In this document: piece by piece, positions 1 to 10,044 of the stretch
Position numbering within the stretch: the first letter of the stretch is position 1
Layout: each line of letters starts with the position of its first letter
Source: Hordeum vulgare subsp. vulgare
Lineage: Eukaryota; Streptophyta; Magnoliopsida; Poales; Poaceae
Length of the DNA: 64,000 bases
Reading direction: 5' to 3'
Assembly (NCBI RefSeq): GCF_904849725.1
Contig: NC_058520.1
Coordinates: 536,290,083 to 536,354,082 of the forward strand
Notes under the pieces: model-generated
What the model was told of the DNA's origin: nothing
What the model saw: the letters and a program-made list of their open reading frames with translations, nothing else
Database searches by the model: none
Made by a program: the position numbers and the translations under genes

Positions 1-813
1 AACATGTCGTCACAGTACACGGCGACGCGACGAACTAGGGCCGATGAACTTTGTCCATACCTGGCCCTCGACATTGGCGTTGCTTTCCGGGCAAGCAGCG
101 ACCTCCTCGACGACCCCATGCAGCTTGTTGCAGGTCGTCTGGATCGTCCACCAGCGGTTCGACTTGGCCTTCTCGCCGCGGTCCATGTGGATGTTGCCGA
201 AGTCGGGGTCGACTAGCTTGCGTTCGTTGAATGCCGTTTTGATTCGTCGCGCCGGTGGTCGGGTCGATGCGGACGATCTTTCACGCTTAGGAAAGCCGCT
301 CGTCTTCCTTTGACGTCCACTTGACATGTGGTTCGACTGGGCTGGCGTTCGCCGCCGGCTTTCTCTTCCCTCCCTTCTTCTTCGACACTAGTTCCGGTTC
401 CACCTTCATCGCCTCTTCCTTCCCTCCTCCTCCTCGGCATTGTCGAGCTCGTCGTGAATGTCGTCGATGATGTCCATTGTTTCATCCTGCACCCCGAACT
501 CCGGGTGCGACGTGGCGGCAACGGATCCGCTCGTGATAATCTCGTCCATGTCGCCATCGGTGTAGTTAAACCGCAGTGACGAAGTGGGCATGAATGGAAG
601 GACATCACGGTGCAGAGACGACGCAAGCGAGGCTACTGACAAGTACACCGACAGTGAGTAGTTGTACTAGGTGTTGAGGCCGGCGCTGAACGCGGGTGAA
701 GGAGTGCGCGGGTCGCGGCCAAAACCAATGGGGGAGGAATTCTGCGACGCGCCATGTGGGAAGGTGCTGTTGGGATTGAAGCCGCCATGTGCGTCGCCGT
801 CGGAGTAGCGAGG
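1..813 (-). pseudogene. Degenerate host-type gene fragment (Myb/SANT- or NAM-associated-like), truncated by element A1
   Basis: On the minus strand this GC-rich stretch reads as protein-like sequence broken over several frames. From 813 downward one frame gives a Gly/Asn/Ser/Pro-rich N-terminal part (GFNPNSTFPHG, then FGRDPRTPSPAFSAGLNT), a stop near 660, then an acidic segment (TDGDMDEIITSGS, DIIDDIHDELDNAEEEEG), a frameshift, and a 105-residue basic stretch at 327-10 with NRWWTIQTTCNKLHGVVEEV. The last motif resembles the region after the Myb/SANT-like domain in plant NAM-associated or PIF/Harbinger ORF1 proteins; that comparison is from memory. The family A LTR begins immediately at 814, so the rest of the gene was separated by that insertion or lies outside the window. 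It is a relic and probably not functional. It could be a captured gene fragment or part of a DNA transposon. Confidence 0.4.
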
Positions 814-2367
814 TGATACGTCTCCAACGTATTTGTAATTTTTGATTGTCCGATGCTATTATATTATCTGTTTTGGATGTTTTATATGCATTAATATGTT
901 GTTTAATATTATTTTTGGGACTAGCCTATTAATCTAGAGCCTAGTGCCAGTTTCTGTTTTTTCCCATGTTTTTGAATTTTGCAGATAAGGAATATTAAAC
1001 GGAGTCCAAACGGAACAAAATCTCCTGAATTATTTTTCTTGGACCAGAAGACACCGAGGAGACTTGGAGTAGGGGGCAAGGCACATGCCGGGAGGCCACA
1101 AGCCCTGGGGGGTGGCCGCGCCCCTGGCTTGTGGGCCCCCTGCAAGTCTCTTAACCCTATTTCTTGGCCTATAAATTCCCAAATATTCCCGTATCACCAA
1201 AAAGAGGCACTGAAATACTTTGACGCCCGGGAGCCTCTGTTCCCGATGGATCGAATCTGTGAGCCTTTGCCGATAATCTGCCGGAGAGGGAATTGATCAC
1301 GGAGGGCATCTAAATCAACTCCATTGCCCCTCCGATGATGTGTCAGTAGTTCACAACAGACCTACGGGTCCATATCTAGTAGCTAGATGGCTTCTTCTCT
1401 CTATTTGGTCTTCAATATCATGTTCTTCATGATCTTCGTGGAGATCTATCCGATATAATACTCTTTTGCGGTGTGTTTGTCGAGATCCAATGAATTGTGA
1501 GTTTATATTTAGATTATCTATGAATATTATTTGAGTCTTTTCTGAATTCTTATATGCATGATTTCATATCTTTGCAAGTCTCTTCAAATTTTTGGTTTGG
1601 TTTGGCCAACAAGATTGGTAATTCTTGCAATGGGAGAAGTGCTTAGTTTTGGGTTCAATCTTGCGGTGTCCTCACCCACTGACAAAGTAGGGGTAGCGAG
1701 GCACATATTGTATTGTTGCCATCAAGGATAAAAAATCGGGTTTTCATCATATTGTTTGAGTTTATCCCTCTACATCATGTCATCTTACTTAATGCGTTAC
1801 TCTGTTCTTCATGAACATAACACTCTAGATGCAGGAAGGAGTCGGTCGATGTGTGGAGTAATAGTAGTAGATGCAGAATCGTTTCGGTCTACTTGACACA
1901 GACGTGATGCCTATATGCATAATCATTGCCTTGGATATCTTCATAATTATTTTCTTTTCTATCAATTGCTCGACAACAATTTGTTCACCCACCGTATTAT
2001 TTTCCTTTATGAGAGAAGCCACTAGTGAAACCTATGGCCCCCGGGTCTATTTTCCATATTATATTTTCAGATATATAAACCAAAAATACCAAAAATACCT
2101 TGCTGTAATTTATTTACATTTGTTTCCGCAATCTTTTATATCTATATCTATCAGATCTCATCCTTGCAAATAATTATGAAGGGATTGACAACCCCTTTAT
2201 AGCATTGGGTGCAAGAGTTTGATTATTTGTGTAGGTACTACTATTGGGGCCGTGCTTGTTCCTCCTACTAGATTGATACCTTGGTTCTCAACAAAATGAG
2301 GGAATCTACTTCGCTGCATCACCCTTTCCTCTTCAAGGGAAAATCAACGCAAGCTCAAGAGGTAGCA
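814..2367 (+). repeat. 5' LTR of A1 (1554 bp)
   Basis: It starts TGATACGTCTCCAACGTAT and ends GGTAGCA, 11 bases before the primer site. It aligns along its length with the reverse complements of 27284-28829 (A2) and 37423-38989/53256-54822 (D). A TATA-like box TATAAATT at 1170-1177 lies about 35 bp after the GC-rich dyad at 1094-1136. The 3' end position is inferred from family comparison. Confidence 0.85.
1094..1177 (+). promoter_or_regulatory. LTR promoter block of A1: dyad plus TATA-like box
   Basis: GGCCACAAGCC (1094-1104) and GGCTTGTGGGCC (1126-1137) form inverted arms around a GC-rich loop. The TATAAATT box follows at 1170-1177. The same order is seen in the other LTR families of the window, which supports a promoter role; this is inferred and untested. 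Confidence 0.55.
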
Positions 2368-2378
2368 AGAAGGATTTC

Positions 2379-2396
2379 TCGCGCCGTTGCCGGGGA
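2379..2396 (+). other. Primer binding site of A1, tRNA-Asp type
   Basis: TCGCGCCGTTGCCGGGGA matches the complement of the plant tRNA-Asp 3' end (TGGCGCCGTTGCCGGGGA) at 17 of 18 positions and lies 11 bases after the LTR. Confidence 0.85.
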
Positions 2397-2603
2397 GGAT
2401 ACATAACAAGATCATGCCTACCAAGTACCCATCACAAACTAATCTCTTGGAATTACTTTATTTGCCATTTGCCTCTCGTTTTCCTCTCCCCCACTTCTAA
2501 AAAGATTTTTAGAAAACACCCAAAAGATTTTCCTTTTTATTCGCCCTTTCTCCGTTTGTCTCTTTTTGTTTGCTTGCTTGTGTGCTAGATTGCTTGCTTT
2601 GTC

Positions 2604-3292
2604 ATGATGGCTCAAGAGAATACCAAGTTATGTGACTTTTCCACTACTAATAATAATGATTTTGTTAGTACTCCAATTGCTCCCGCCACTAGTGCGGAAT
2701 CTTGTGAAATTAATGCCGCTTTGCTCAATATTGTTATGAAAGAACAATTTTCTAGCCTTCCTAGTGAAGATGCTGCATCCCATCTAAACACTTTCGTTGA
2801 GTTGTGTGATATGCAAAAGAAGAAAGATGTGGATAATGAAATTGTTAAATTAAATCTATTTCCTTTCTCACTACGAGATCGTGCCAAAACTTGGTTTTCA
2901 TCTTTACCTAAAAATAGTATTGATTCATGGAATAAGTGTAAAGATGCTTTTTTTCAAGTACTTTCTGCCCGCTAAGATTATCTCCCTTACGAACGATATA
3001 ATGAATTTTAAGCAACTTGATCATGATCATGTTGCACAATCTTGGGAGAGGATGAAACTAATGATTCGGAATTGACCCGCGCATGGTTTGAGCTTATGGA
3101 TGATTATACAAATTTTTTTATGCGGGATTGAATTTTCTTTCTAGAAATCTTTAAGATTCCGCCGCGGGTGGTACTTTTATTGAAAGCACGCTACGATAAG
3201 CTAGTAAACTCCTAGATAATATTATGGCTAATTACTCTCAATGGCATACCGAAAGATCTCCTACTAGTAAAAAAGTGCATGCTATGGAAGAA
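2604..3292 (+). pseudogene. gag: gag fragment of A1, frameshifted and truncated
   Basis: Two adjacent ATGs (2604, 2607) open a gag reading frame starting MMAQENTKLCDFS. The retrotransposon gag (capsid-like) core is recognisable by LFPFSLRDRAKTWFSSLPKN. A frameshift near 2955 moves the reading into another frame (KIISLTNDIMNF...VAQSWERMK), a stop follows at about 3073, and a further frame resumes with NYSQWHTERSPTSKKVHA before the break at about 3292. The D gag at 51537-53020 is the longer relative that shows the expected continuation. No protease or polymerase remains. It is a non-functional remnant. Confidence 0.85.
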
Positions 3293-4368
3293 GAAAATCA
3301 AGGAGAAGAATTCATCGCGTTTTACGATACGGAGGCGCCGCCACCTCCTGTTCTTCATCTGGAGGGCAGATATGGAGTCCGTTCTGGGCTCCGGAGAGGG
3401 GAAATCATCGCCATCGTCATCATCAACCTTCCTCCATCGCCAATTCAATGACGCTCTTCACCATTCCTGAGTAATCTCATCGTAGGCTTGCTGGACGGTG
3501 ATGAGTTGGATGAGATCTATCATGTAATCGAGTTATTTTTGACGGGGATTGATCCCTAGTATCCACTATGTTCTGAGATTGATGTTGCTACTACTTTGCC
3601 ATGCTTAATGCTTGTCACTAGAGCCTGAGTGCCATGATTTCAAATCTGAACCTATTATGTTGTCGCCAATATATGTGTGTTTTAGATCCTATCTTGCAAG
3701 TTGTAGTCACCTACTATGTGTTATGACCCGGCAACCCCGGAGTGACAATAGCCGGAACCACTCCCGGAGATGACCATAGTATGAGGAGTTCATGTATTCA
3801 CCAAGTGTTAATGCGTTGGTCCGGTTCTTTATTGAAAGGAGAACCTTAATATCCCGCAGTTTCCATTAGGAGCCCGCTGCCACGGGAGGGATGGACAATA
3901 GATGTCATGCAAGTTCTTTTCCCTAAGCACGTATGACTACATACGGAATACATGCCTACATTAGATTGACGAACGGGAGCTAGTTACATATCTCTCCGTG
4001 TTATAGCTGTTACATGATGAATCACATCCGGCATAATCATCCATCACCGATCCAATGCCTACGAGTCTTTTACTACTGGTCCTTGCTACGTTACTTTGCC
4101 GCTACTGCTGTCACTACTGTTGCTATTACTCTATTGCTACTGCTGTTACTTTGCTGCTACTGGTTACTGTTGCTACTGCTGCTATCATACTACCTTGCTA
4201 CTGATACTTTGCTGCACACACTAAATCTTTCAGGTGTGGTTGAATTGACAACTCAACTGCTAATTCTTGAGAATACTCTTTCGCTTCCCCTTGAGTCGAA
4301 TCAATAAATTTGGGTTGAACACTCTACCCTCGAAAACTGTTGTGATCCCCTATACTTGTGGGTTATCA
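3293..4368 (+). repeat. 5' LTR of B1, 5'-truncated
   Basis: It joins A1 gag at a short shared GAAGAA/AAAATCA run and ends ...TATACTTGTGGGTTATCA at 4368, 11 bases before the primer site. It matches 28830-29994 closely and the B2 LTR (57616 onward) less closely. The LTR start and the dyad/TATA block are missing. Confidence 0.85.
4083..4215 (+). repeat. Imperfect trinucleotide (TTGCTACTGCTG-type) array in the B1 LTR
   Basis: Runs of TTG/CTA/CTG/CTGTTA triplets occupy the last third of the LTR. The 3' LTR has a similar tract (29700-29840) and B2 has one about twice as long (58690-58965), so the array length varies among copies. It creates false Leu/Cys/Tyr-rich ORFs. Confidence 0.8.
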
Positions 4369-4379
4369 AGACAATTTTC

Positions 4380-4397
4380 TGGCGCCGTTGCCAGGGA
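4380..4397 (+). other. Primer binding site of B1, tRNA-Asp type
   Basis: TGGCGCCGTTGCCAGGGA matches the tRNA-Asp 3' complement at 17 of 18 positions and lies 11 bases downstream of the LTR end. Confidence 0.9.
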
Positions 4398-4446
4398 AGC
4401 ACAACTATATTTCTGAGTCAATTGGGATTTACGTCTGCTGGTCACT

Positions 4447-6585
4447 ATGAGGAATCCAATAGATCCAAGAACTGAAATCTTGCCCTCAACTACGAGGACA
4501 GGTAAGGAACTGCCATCTAGCTCTGCACTTGATTCACCTTCAGTTATGAGTAAGTTTGCGACATCACCTCCTGCTAGAAATCTTGATATGTCGCATGTGC
4601 TTGATGATGCTACTTCTGTTGTCCACGATGCTTATGATGATGCTATGCTTGATACTGCTTTGACTGATGATGCTATGCTTGATACTGCTTTGCGTGATGA
4701 TGCTATGCTTGATACTTCTTTGCCACTAGGTGCATTCCTTGATGCACAAATTGCTAGAGTTGCTGCTAGATGTGATGATACTTCTGAAACTGCTGATACT
4801 ATTGAAGTAGAACATGTTACTTTGCCTGAATTGCCTGTTATGCCTGAGCGTTATGTTATGGCGGGAGAGATAGCTGAGGATTTTCTTGCGTGTAAGGATA
4901 GCTATGATGTTGAGAAATTGTTCTCAAGTGGAAAGAAAAATCTTTGAACACTAGGATGAATTACGACCCGAAGTTTGCTACTTCGCCTATCTTTCTGACC
5001 AATAAGGATTATGAATTCTCTATCGACCCTGAGTTGATCACTCTGGTTGAATCTGATCCTTTTCAGGGTTATGAGTCTAAAACGGTTGTAGCCCATCTTA
5101 CCAAACTGCACGATATAGCCACCCTATTCACGAGTGAGGAAAAGATCCGCCACTACTATATCCTCAAGCTATTTCCTTTCTCGCTAAAGGATGATGCTAA
5201 GACTTGGTTCACTTCTCTTGCTCCTGGTTGTGTGCGTAGCCCCCAGGATATGGTCTACTACTTCCCTGAGAAATATTTCCCTGCCCATAAGAAGCAAGCT
5301 GCCTTGCAAGAAATATACAACTTTGCTCAAGCTGAGGAAGAGAGTCTTCCACAAGCTTGGGGGAGGCTCATCCAGCTACTGAATGCTTTGCCTGATCACC
5401 CTCTTGAGAAGAATGAAATACTTGATATCTTCTATAATGGACTTACTGGTGCTTCTAGAAACCATCTAGATAGTTGTGCTGGTTGTGTTTTTAGGGAACG
5501 AACTGTAGAACAAGCTGAGATTCTACTGAATAACATCTTGTGCAATGAGAATGCTTGGACTATTCCCGAACCACCTCCTAAGCCAACTCCGAAGAAAAGA
5601 GGTATTCTATTCCTCAGTCCTGAAGATATGCAAGAAGCTAAGAAATCTATGCGAGAGAAAGGCATTAAATCTGAAGATGTCAAAAACCTACCACCTATCG
5701 AAGAGATACATGGTCTTGATAACCTGATACAGGTAGTAGAAGTAAATTCTCTGTGTAGGTTTGATGAGAGTGATATTCCTTTTGATAAACCTGCTAGCTT
5801 ATGCCTGGATGAATTTGATAACTTTGTTGCCAAACAACAGAGTTTCAATGATTATGTTAGCAGTCAATTGGAACAGAATGCTCGTATGCTTAGTCATATA
5901 AGTGCTTGTGTGGACAGAAATGTCAATGATCTTAAGCTTCTGTGTAAGCATGCCTCTATGGTTACTACTCAAGTAGAACAAGTACTTAAATCTCAGAATG
6001 ACTTGCTTAATGAGTTGAATGACAATTCTATCAGAGTCATTACTAGAGGCGGTAGAATGACCCAGGAACCTTTGTATCCTAAGGGTCATCCTAGGAGAAT
6101 TGAACATGATTCTCAAGGAGTTAGCACTGAAGCACCTAGTTATCCTAGAAAGATGAAGAAAGATGATAGGAACCTGCACGCTAGCAACCCTGTTGCTGTT
6201 ACCCCTGAGAGTCCAAACGATGCCTCTGTTTCTGATGCTGAAACACAATCAGGTGATGAACATGAGCCTAATGATAGTATCAATAGTGATGTTCATGAAG
6301 ACGCTCAACCTAGCAATGATAAGGATGTGGAGATTGAACCTGTTGATCTTGATAACCCACAGCCTAAGACTAAGAGATATGATAAGAATGACTTTGCTGC
6401 TAGGAAGCTTGGTAAAGAAAGGGAAACATGGGTTCAGAAACCTATGCCCTTTCCTCCCAAACCATCCAAGAAAAAGGATGATGAGGATTTTGAGAGATTT
6501 GCTGAAATGATTAGACCTGTCTTTCTGCAAATGCGTTTGACACATATGCTCAAAATGTCTCCGTATGCTAAGTACATGAAGGATA
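4447..6585 (+). pseudogene. gag: gag of B1, frameshifted and split by a Helitron
   Basis: ATG at 4447 opens a gag precursor. Its N-terminal part has three near-identical DDAMLDT units (about 4636-4713). A frameshift near 4925, seen against B2, moves the frame, and the protein resumes as FATSPIFLTNKDYEF in the frame running to 6585. The capsid-like retrotransposon gag core is marked by LFPFSLKDDAKTWFTSLAPG, the FPAHKKQAALQEIYNFAQ segment and PQAWGRLIQLLNALPDHPL. A long, charged and probably disordered linker follows. At 6586 a Helitron interrupts the reading, and the protease part resumes after 7157. I see no CCHC zinc knuckle. This is a gag-pro precursor that has decayed. Confidence 0.88.
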
Positions 6586-7157
6586 TCTTTACCTAATAAT
6601 AAAGATGCTATCGTTTCCGTCGGAAAACCCACCGAGGTGATTTTACAAAAAAGCCCTTAGTGTTTATGACATTAAACTCGTAGTATATATTAAATATATT
6701 TTTAAATACTCATATCTTTTAAACCGTAACTCCAAATTTAACATATTATACATGGAATTTGATTAGAAAAATATGTAGAATTTAAATATGATATTATTTT
6801 ATCTGTTAAATATTTAATAAAAATACTATCTAGGGTGCAATCTTAATAAATAAGTCATTATTCGTCTTTCTTTCATACCGGTACTCATCGGGGTTGGGAA
6901 TGAACACGTCAACAAAATCAGGATTAGAGATGAAACTGAAGGTCACTTGACTGATTCTTTGTACGTATTAAACCTACATGCAAGCCGTGTTAAAATAGAA
7001 GACCTGTGAAATTTTAAACTGCATTTTTTTAGGATAAGACCATATTTATTTGTATCGTAACTATAAATTCTCAAATTATAGACATTTTTTATAAATTAAG
7101 AGCGTGTGTGGTGTGGTATTTCTTTCTCCCGTTGCAACGCATGGGCCCTTTTGCTAC
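6586..7157 (+). mobile_element. Small non-autonomous Helitron inserted in B1 gag-pro
   Basis: The insert begins TCTTTACCTAATAATAAAG directly after host GATA. It ends with a small hairpin (CCCGTTGCAACGCATGGG, 7128-7145), a short T-rich spacer and TTTTGCTAC, followed by host TTGTGAC. The uninterrupted B2 sequence at the same place reads GATATCGTGAC. The insert therefore sits exactly between A and T with no target duplication, as known for Helitrons. The terminal CTAC differs from the usual CTRR. At 572 bp, AT-rich and without an ORF, it must have been mobilised in trans. Confidence 0.8.
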
Positions 7158-7780
7158 TTGTGACTAATAAGAGGAGGATACCTGAGGTTGAGATTTCCAC
7201 CATGCTTGCTATTTATACCTTCAAGTGTGGAACTCCTAAGAAACTGGGTGATCCCGGAGTGCCCACTATACCTTGCTCCATTAAAGGTAACTACGTTAGA
7301 ACTGATTTATGCGACCTTGGAGCCGGTGTTAGTGTTATGCCTCTTTCTCTTTATCGTAGACTTGAACTGGATAAGTTGACTTCCACTGAAATCTTTGTGC
7401 AAATGGCCGACAAATCAACTGCTTTTCCTATCGGCATTTGCGAGGACGTGCCTGTTGTGGTTGCTAATGTCACTATCTTAACAGACTTTGTTATCTTGGA
7501 TATTCCCAAGGACGATGCCATGGTGGTCATCCTTGGAAGACCCTTTTTGAACACTGTAGGGGCTGTTATAGATTGCAACAAAGGCAATCTCACTTTTCAT
7601 GTCAACGGTAATGAGCATACGGTGCACTTTCCGAAGAAACAATATCGAGTACATTGCATCAATGCTATCGAAAAAACTTCATCGATTGTTATTGGGAGCT
7701 TTGAATGCCCTATACCTCGTGTCAAGATGAAGTATGATTTGCTTGTTGGCGAGATACACATCCCCATTGAGGTAACCTAG
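7158..7780 (+). pseudogene. Aspartic protease domain of B1 (end of gag-pro)
   Basis: After the Helitron the frame reads TNKRRIPEVEISTMLAIYTF, then the retropepsin active-site motif CDLGAGVSVMP (Asp codon 7313-7315) and the flap/ILGRPFLNTVGAVIDC motif typical of gypsy proteases. It ends with a natural stop at 7780 (EIHIPIEVT). In B2 the same domain is fused in frame to gag, so this piece was cut from its start by the Helitron. No polymerase follows; the next block is the promoter-like cassette. Confidence 0.85.
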
Positions 7781-8330
7781 TGACTATTCGAAAAATTCTC
7801 CGTTCTCTTTTGTGATTCGAAAAGGTTTGTTGAGGAGACTTGATCAACCTCATTGACGGATTTCTTTTGATGACCATGAGATGGATGAATCGAGGAGTCA
7901 CAAACCTCTGTTCCAAGCTTTCACCTTCGGTTGCTTAGAACAAAAATGATAGGTTTAGTTTAGTTTTCCCCGTTTTCTGTTTTAGCGTCCGGTAGAAAAG
8001 TACCCCGAAAATAAAAGTTCTCCGAACGTCGTGAAAATCAAGTATGATTTTTTCTGGAATTTTTGAAAAATACTGAGACGAAGAGCTTGTCTGGGGGCTG
8101 TACCAGTGGGCCACAAGCCCTGGAGGTGCGGGCACCCCCCTGTTCGTGCCTACCTGGCTTGTGGGGCCCACGTGCACCCCCTCCACTCATTCTTGCTCTC
8201 ATCTGCTCCTCCTACCTCCAGAAAAAAGGTTTCGCAACTCAAACCCGTGTTCTTGCTCCTCTTGCCGGGATTTTCGATCTCTTTTCTCAAAGCACCATTC
8301 TCCGAACTGTGTTGGGGAAATTACTCCTTG
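7781..8330 (+). promoter_or_regulatory. LTR-like internal promoter cassette and first leader exon of B1
   Basis: About 150 bp of protease 3' tail (7781-7930) precedes a block that resembles the family B LTR promoter. It has a GAAAATAAAAGTTCTCCGAA stretch with GAAAATC following, a T-rich TTTCTGGAATTTTTGAAAAA run, the dyad GGGCCACAAGCC (8108-8119)/GGCTTGTGGGGCCC (8156-8169), and CTCCAGAAAAAAGG. The B2 LTR has AAGTTCTCCAAACGTCCTGA and CTTGTGGGGCCCACA in the same order (57755-57875). No clear TATA box is seen. Position and order suggest it drives the third ORF; this is an inference. Confidence 0.55.
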
Positions 8331-8562
8331 GTAAGTGACTCCTCCATTGGTCCAATTAGCTTTTGCTCTAGTGCCTTATACTTCGCGTATTTTTGCTGCC
8401 TTGGTGACCATGTTCTTGAGATTTGCATGCTAATTTTAGCTGGTCCCAAGTAGTTTTGATGCGTGATATGGCCTCTAGGCACTTGTGGGAGTAGTTGCTA
8501 CAAGTTTTGTTGAGCCTTGTTCACTTTTCCTTAGAATCACTAAAAATTTCAGAAATTTTCAG
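8331..8562 (+). other. Probable leader intron before the third ORF of B1
   Basis: A strong 5' splice site CCTTG|GTAAGTGACT at 8331 and a T-rich 3' site AAATTTTCAG|AGATAG at 8562 bracket 232 bp ending 18 bases before the ATG at 8581. B2 keeps both sites at the same places (62642-62874). Confidence 0.5.
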
Positions 8563-8580
8563 AGATAGAAAAGGGAAAAG

Positions 8581-9080
8581 ATGAGGAGATTCACAAGAGG
8601 CTCTTCAAGCCGTGACCCCAAGGATGATGGAAATGAGAAGAAGCTCAAATATCTGGTCCCTCGAGTCGCAGAAGTTCGAGCGTGCGAATGGCCAAGCGAC
8701 TTGTTCTTACGCGCCACTGGAATTTAGGAGGACTTTTATCACTTGGTGGAAAATGCAGGCCTTACTGCCTTCGTTGAAGATAAGTGTCTGCAATACCTCC
8801 TCCTCACTATATCTTCGTACAAAGCTTTAACTTTTATCCGAGGAAGAATCCTCCTATGGTTGAGTTCAAACTTTATGATATCCCCCAGCGCATGTCACTC
8901 CAGGATTTTTGCAATGTTTGCAAATTACCCTACATTGGGGATATTCATGAACCTCGTCCACGGGACTTGGAGGCTTTCATCGATACAATTGCTGTAGGAG
9001 AGTAGAGAGGAGTGTCTTGCGCTAGAGCTGCTAGCATTCATTTTCCCGTGCTTTGGTACTTGTCATTATAGGTGGGAAAA
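8581..9080 (+). pseudogene. Third ORF of B1, broken and truncated
   Basis: It starts MRRFTRGSSSRDP at 8581 and follows the B2 ORF (62893-63960) through CEWPSDLFLRATG. An in-frame TAG occurs at about 8725, a frameshift follows, and the MSLQDFCNVCKLPYIGD motif is in another frame. The homology stops at about 9080, where the A2 LTR remnant begins. Only the first half of the ORF is left. See the B2 copy for the possible identity. Confidence 0.8.
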
Positions 9081-9081
9081 T

Positions 9082-10044
9082 GTAAGGCTGAAAATATGGT
9101 ATGGAGTAGACCGTGGGGGCCATAGTGTTCACTAGAGGCTTCTCTCAAAATAGCAAGTATTACGGTGGGTGAACAAATTACTGTCGAGCAATTGATAGAA
9201 CCGCGCAAAGTCATGACGATATCTAAGGCAATGATCTGGCATATATGCATCACGTCCGAGACAAGTAGACCGATACTTTCTGCATCTACTACTATTACTC
9301 CACACATCGACCGCTATCCAGCATGCATCTAGTGTATTGAGTTCATGACGAACAGAGTAACGCTTTAAGCAAGATGACATGATGTAGAGGGATAATCTCA
9401 AACCAATGATGAAAACCCCATCTTTTTACCCTTGATGGCAATAACACGATACGTGCCTCGCTACCCCTTCTGTCACTGGGTGAGGTCACCGCACGGTATG
9501 AACCCAAAACCAAGCACTTTTCCCATTGCAAGAGTCATAGATCTAGTTGGCCAAACAAAACCCACAACTCGAAGAGAATTACAAGGATATGAAATCATGC
9601 ATACGAGAGATCAGAAGAAACTCAAATAAGATTCATAGATAATCTGATCATAAATCCACAATTCATTGGATCTCGACAAACACACCGCAAAATAAGATTA
9701 CATCGGATAGATCTCCATGAAGATCATGGAGAACTTTGTATTGAAGATCCAAGAGAGAGAAGAAGCCATCTAGTTACTAGCTATGGACCCGTAGGTCTAT
9801 GGTGAACTACTCATGCATCATCGGAGAGGTCATGGTGTTGATGGAGAAGCCTTCCGTGTCCGAATCCCCCCCTCCGGCAGGGCACCAAGACGTGCCCCAG
9901 ATGGGATCTTGCGGAGACAGAAGCTTGCATCTGCGGAAAAGTGATTACGATGCTCCCCTGATTTTTTTGGGAAATTTGGGAATTTATAGGCACAAGATCT
10001 AGGTCAGGGGACCTCCAGGGGGCCCACAAGCCTGGATGGCGGGC
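9082..10044 (-). repeat. 3' LTR of A2, first piece
   Basis: It aligns with 27568-28530 of the 5' LTR. By eye I count about 13 differences in the first 500 bp. It stops inside the GC-rich dyad (left arm GGGCCCACAAGCC, 10019-10031), where the Sukkula inserted at CGGGC (10040-10044). The end of the LTR (equivalent to 27284-27567) is deleted. Confidence 0.9.

Larger units (their letters stand above)
814..3292 (+). mobile_element. Family A LTR retrotransposon A1 (Athila-type gypsy), 3'-truncated
   Basis: A complete 5' LTR, a primer site and the first part of gag are present. At about 3293 the gag sequence changes abruptly into the middle of a family B LTR with no TG boundary, so the rest of A1 is lost to deletion rather than hidden behind a clean insertion. 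The left flanking pentamer is CGAGG (809-813); its partner is not seen. Relatives in this window are A2 (9082-28829) and D (37423-54822), both on the minus strand. Confidence 0.85.
3293..9081 (+). mobile_element. Family B LTR retrotransposon B1, left part (continues at 28830-29994)
   Basis: The order is a 5'-truncated LTR, tRNA-Asp primer site, gag-pro, a promoter-like cassette and a third ORF; the sequence breaks off at about 9081. Family B2 at 57616-64000 has the same order. The B1 3' LTR is the piece at 28830-29994, beyond the minus-strand element A2 that inserted into it. The end of the third ORF, the polypurine tract and the first part of the 3' LTR were deleted together with the 3' end of the A2 LTR. 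No reverse transcriptase, RNase H or integrase sequence occurs in either B copy. Confidence 0.85.

Noticed and set aside
9132..9401. Minus-strand 89-codon frame also present at 27618-27887
   Set aside because: Identical frames in both A2 LTRs follow from LTR duplication, and related LTRs (A1, D) do not keep them.
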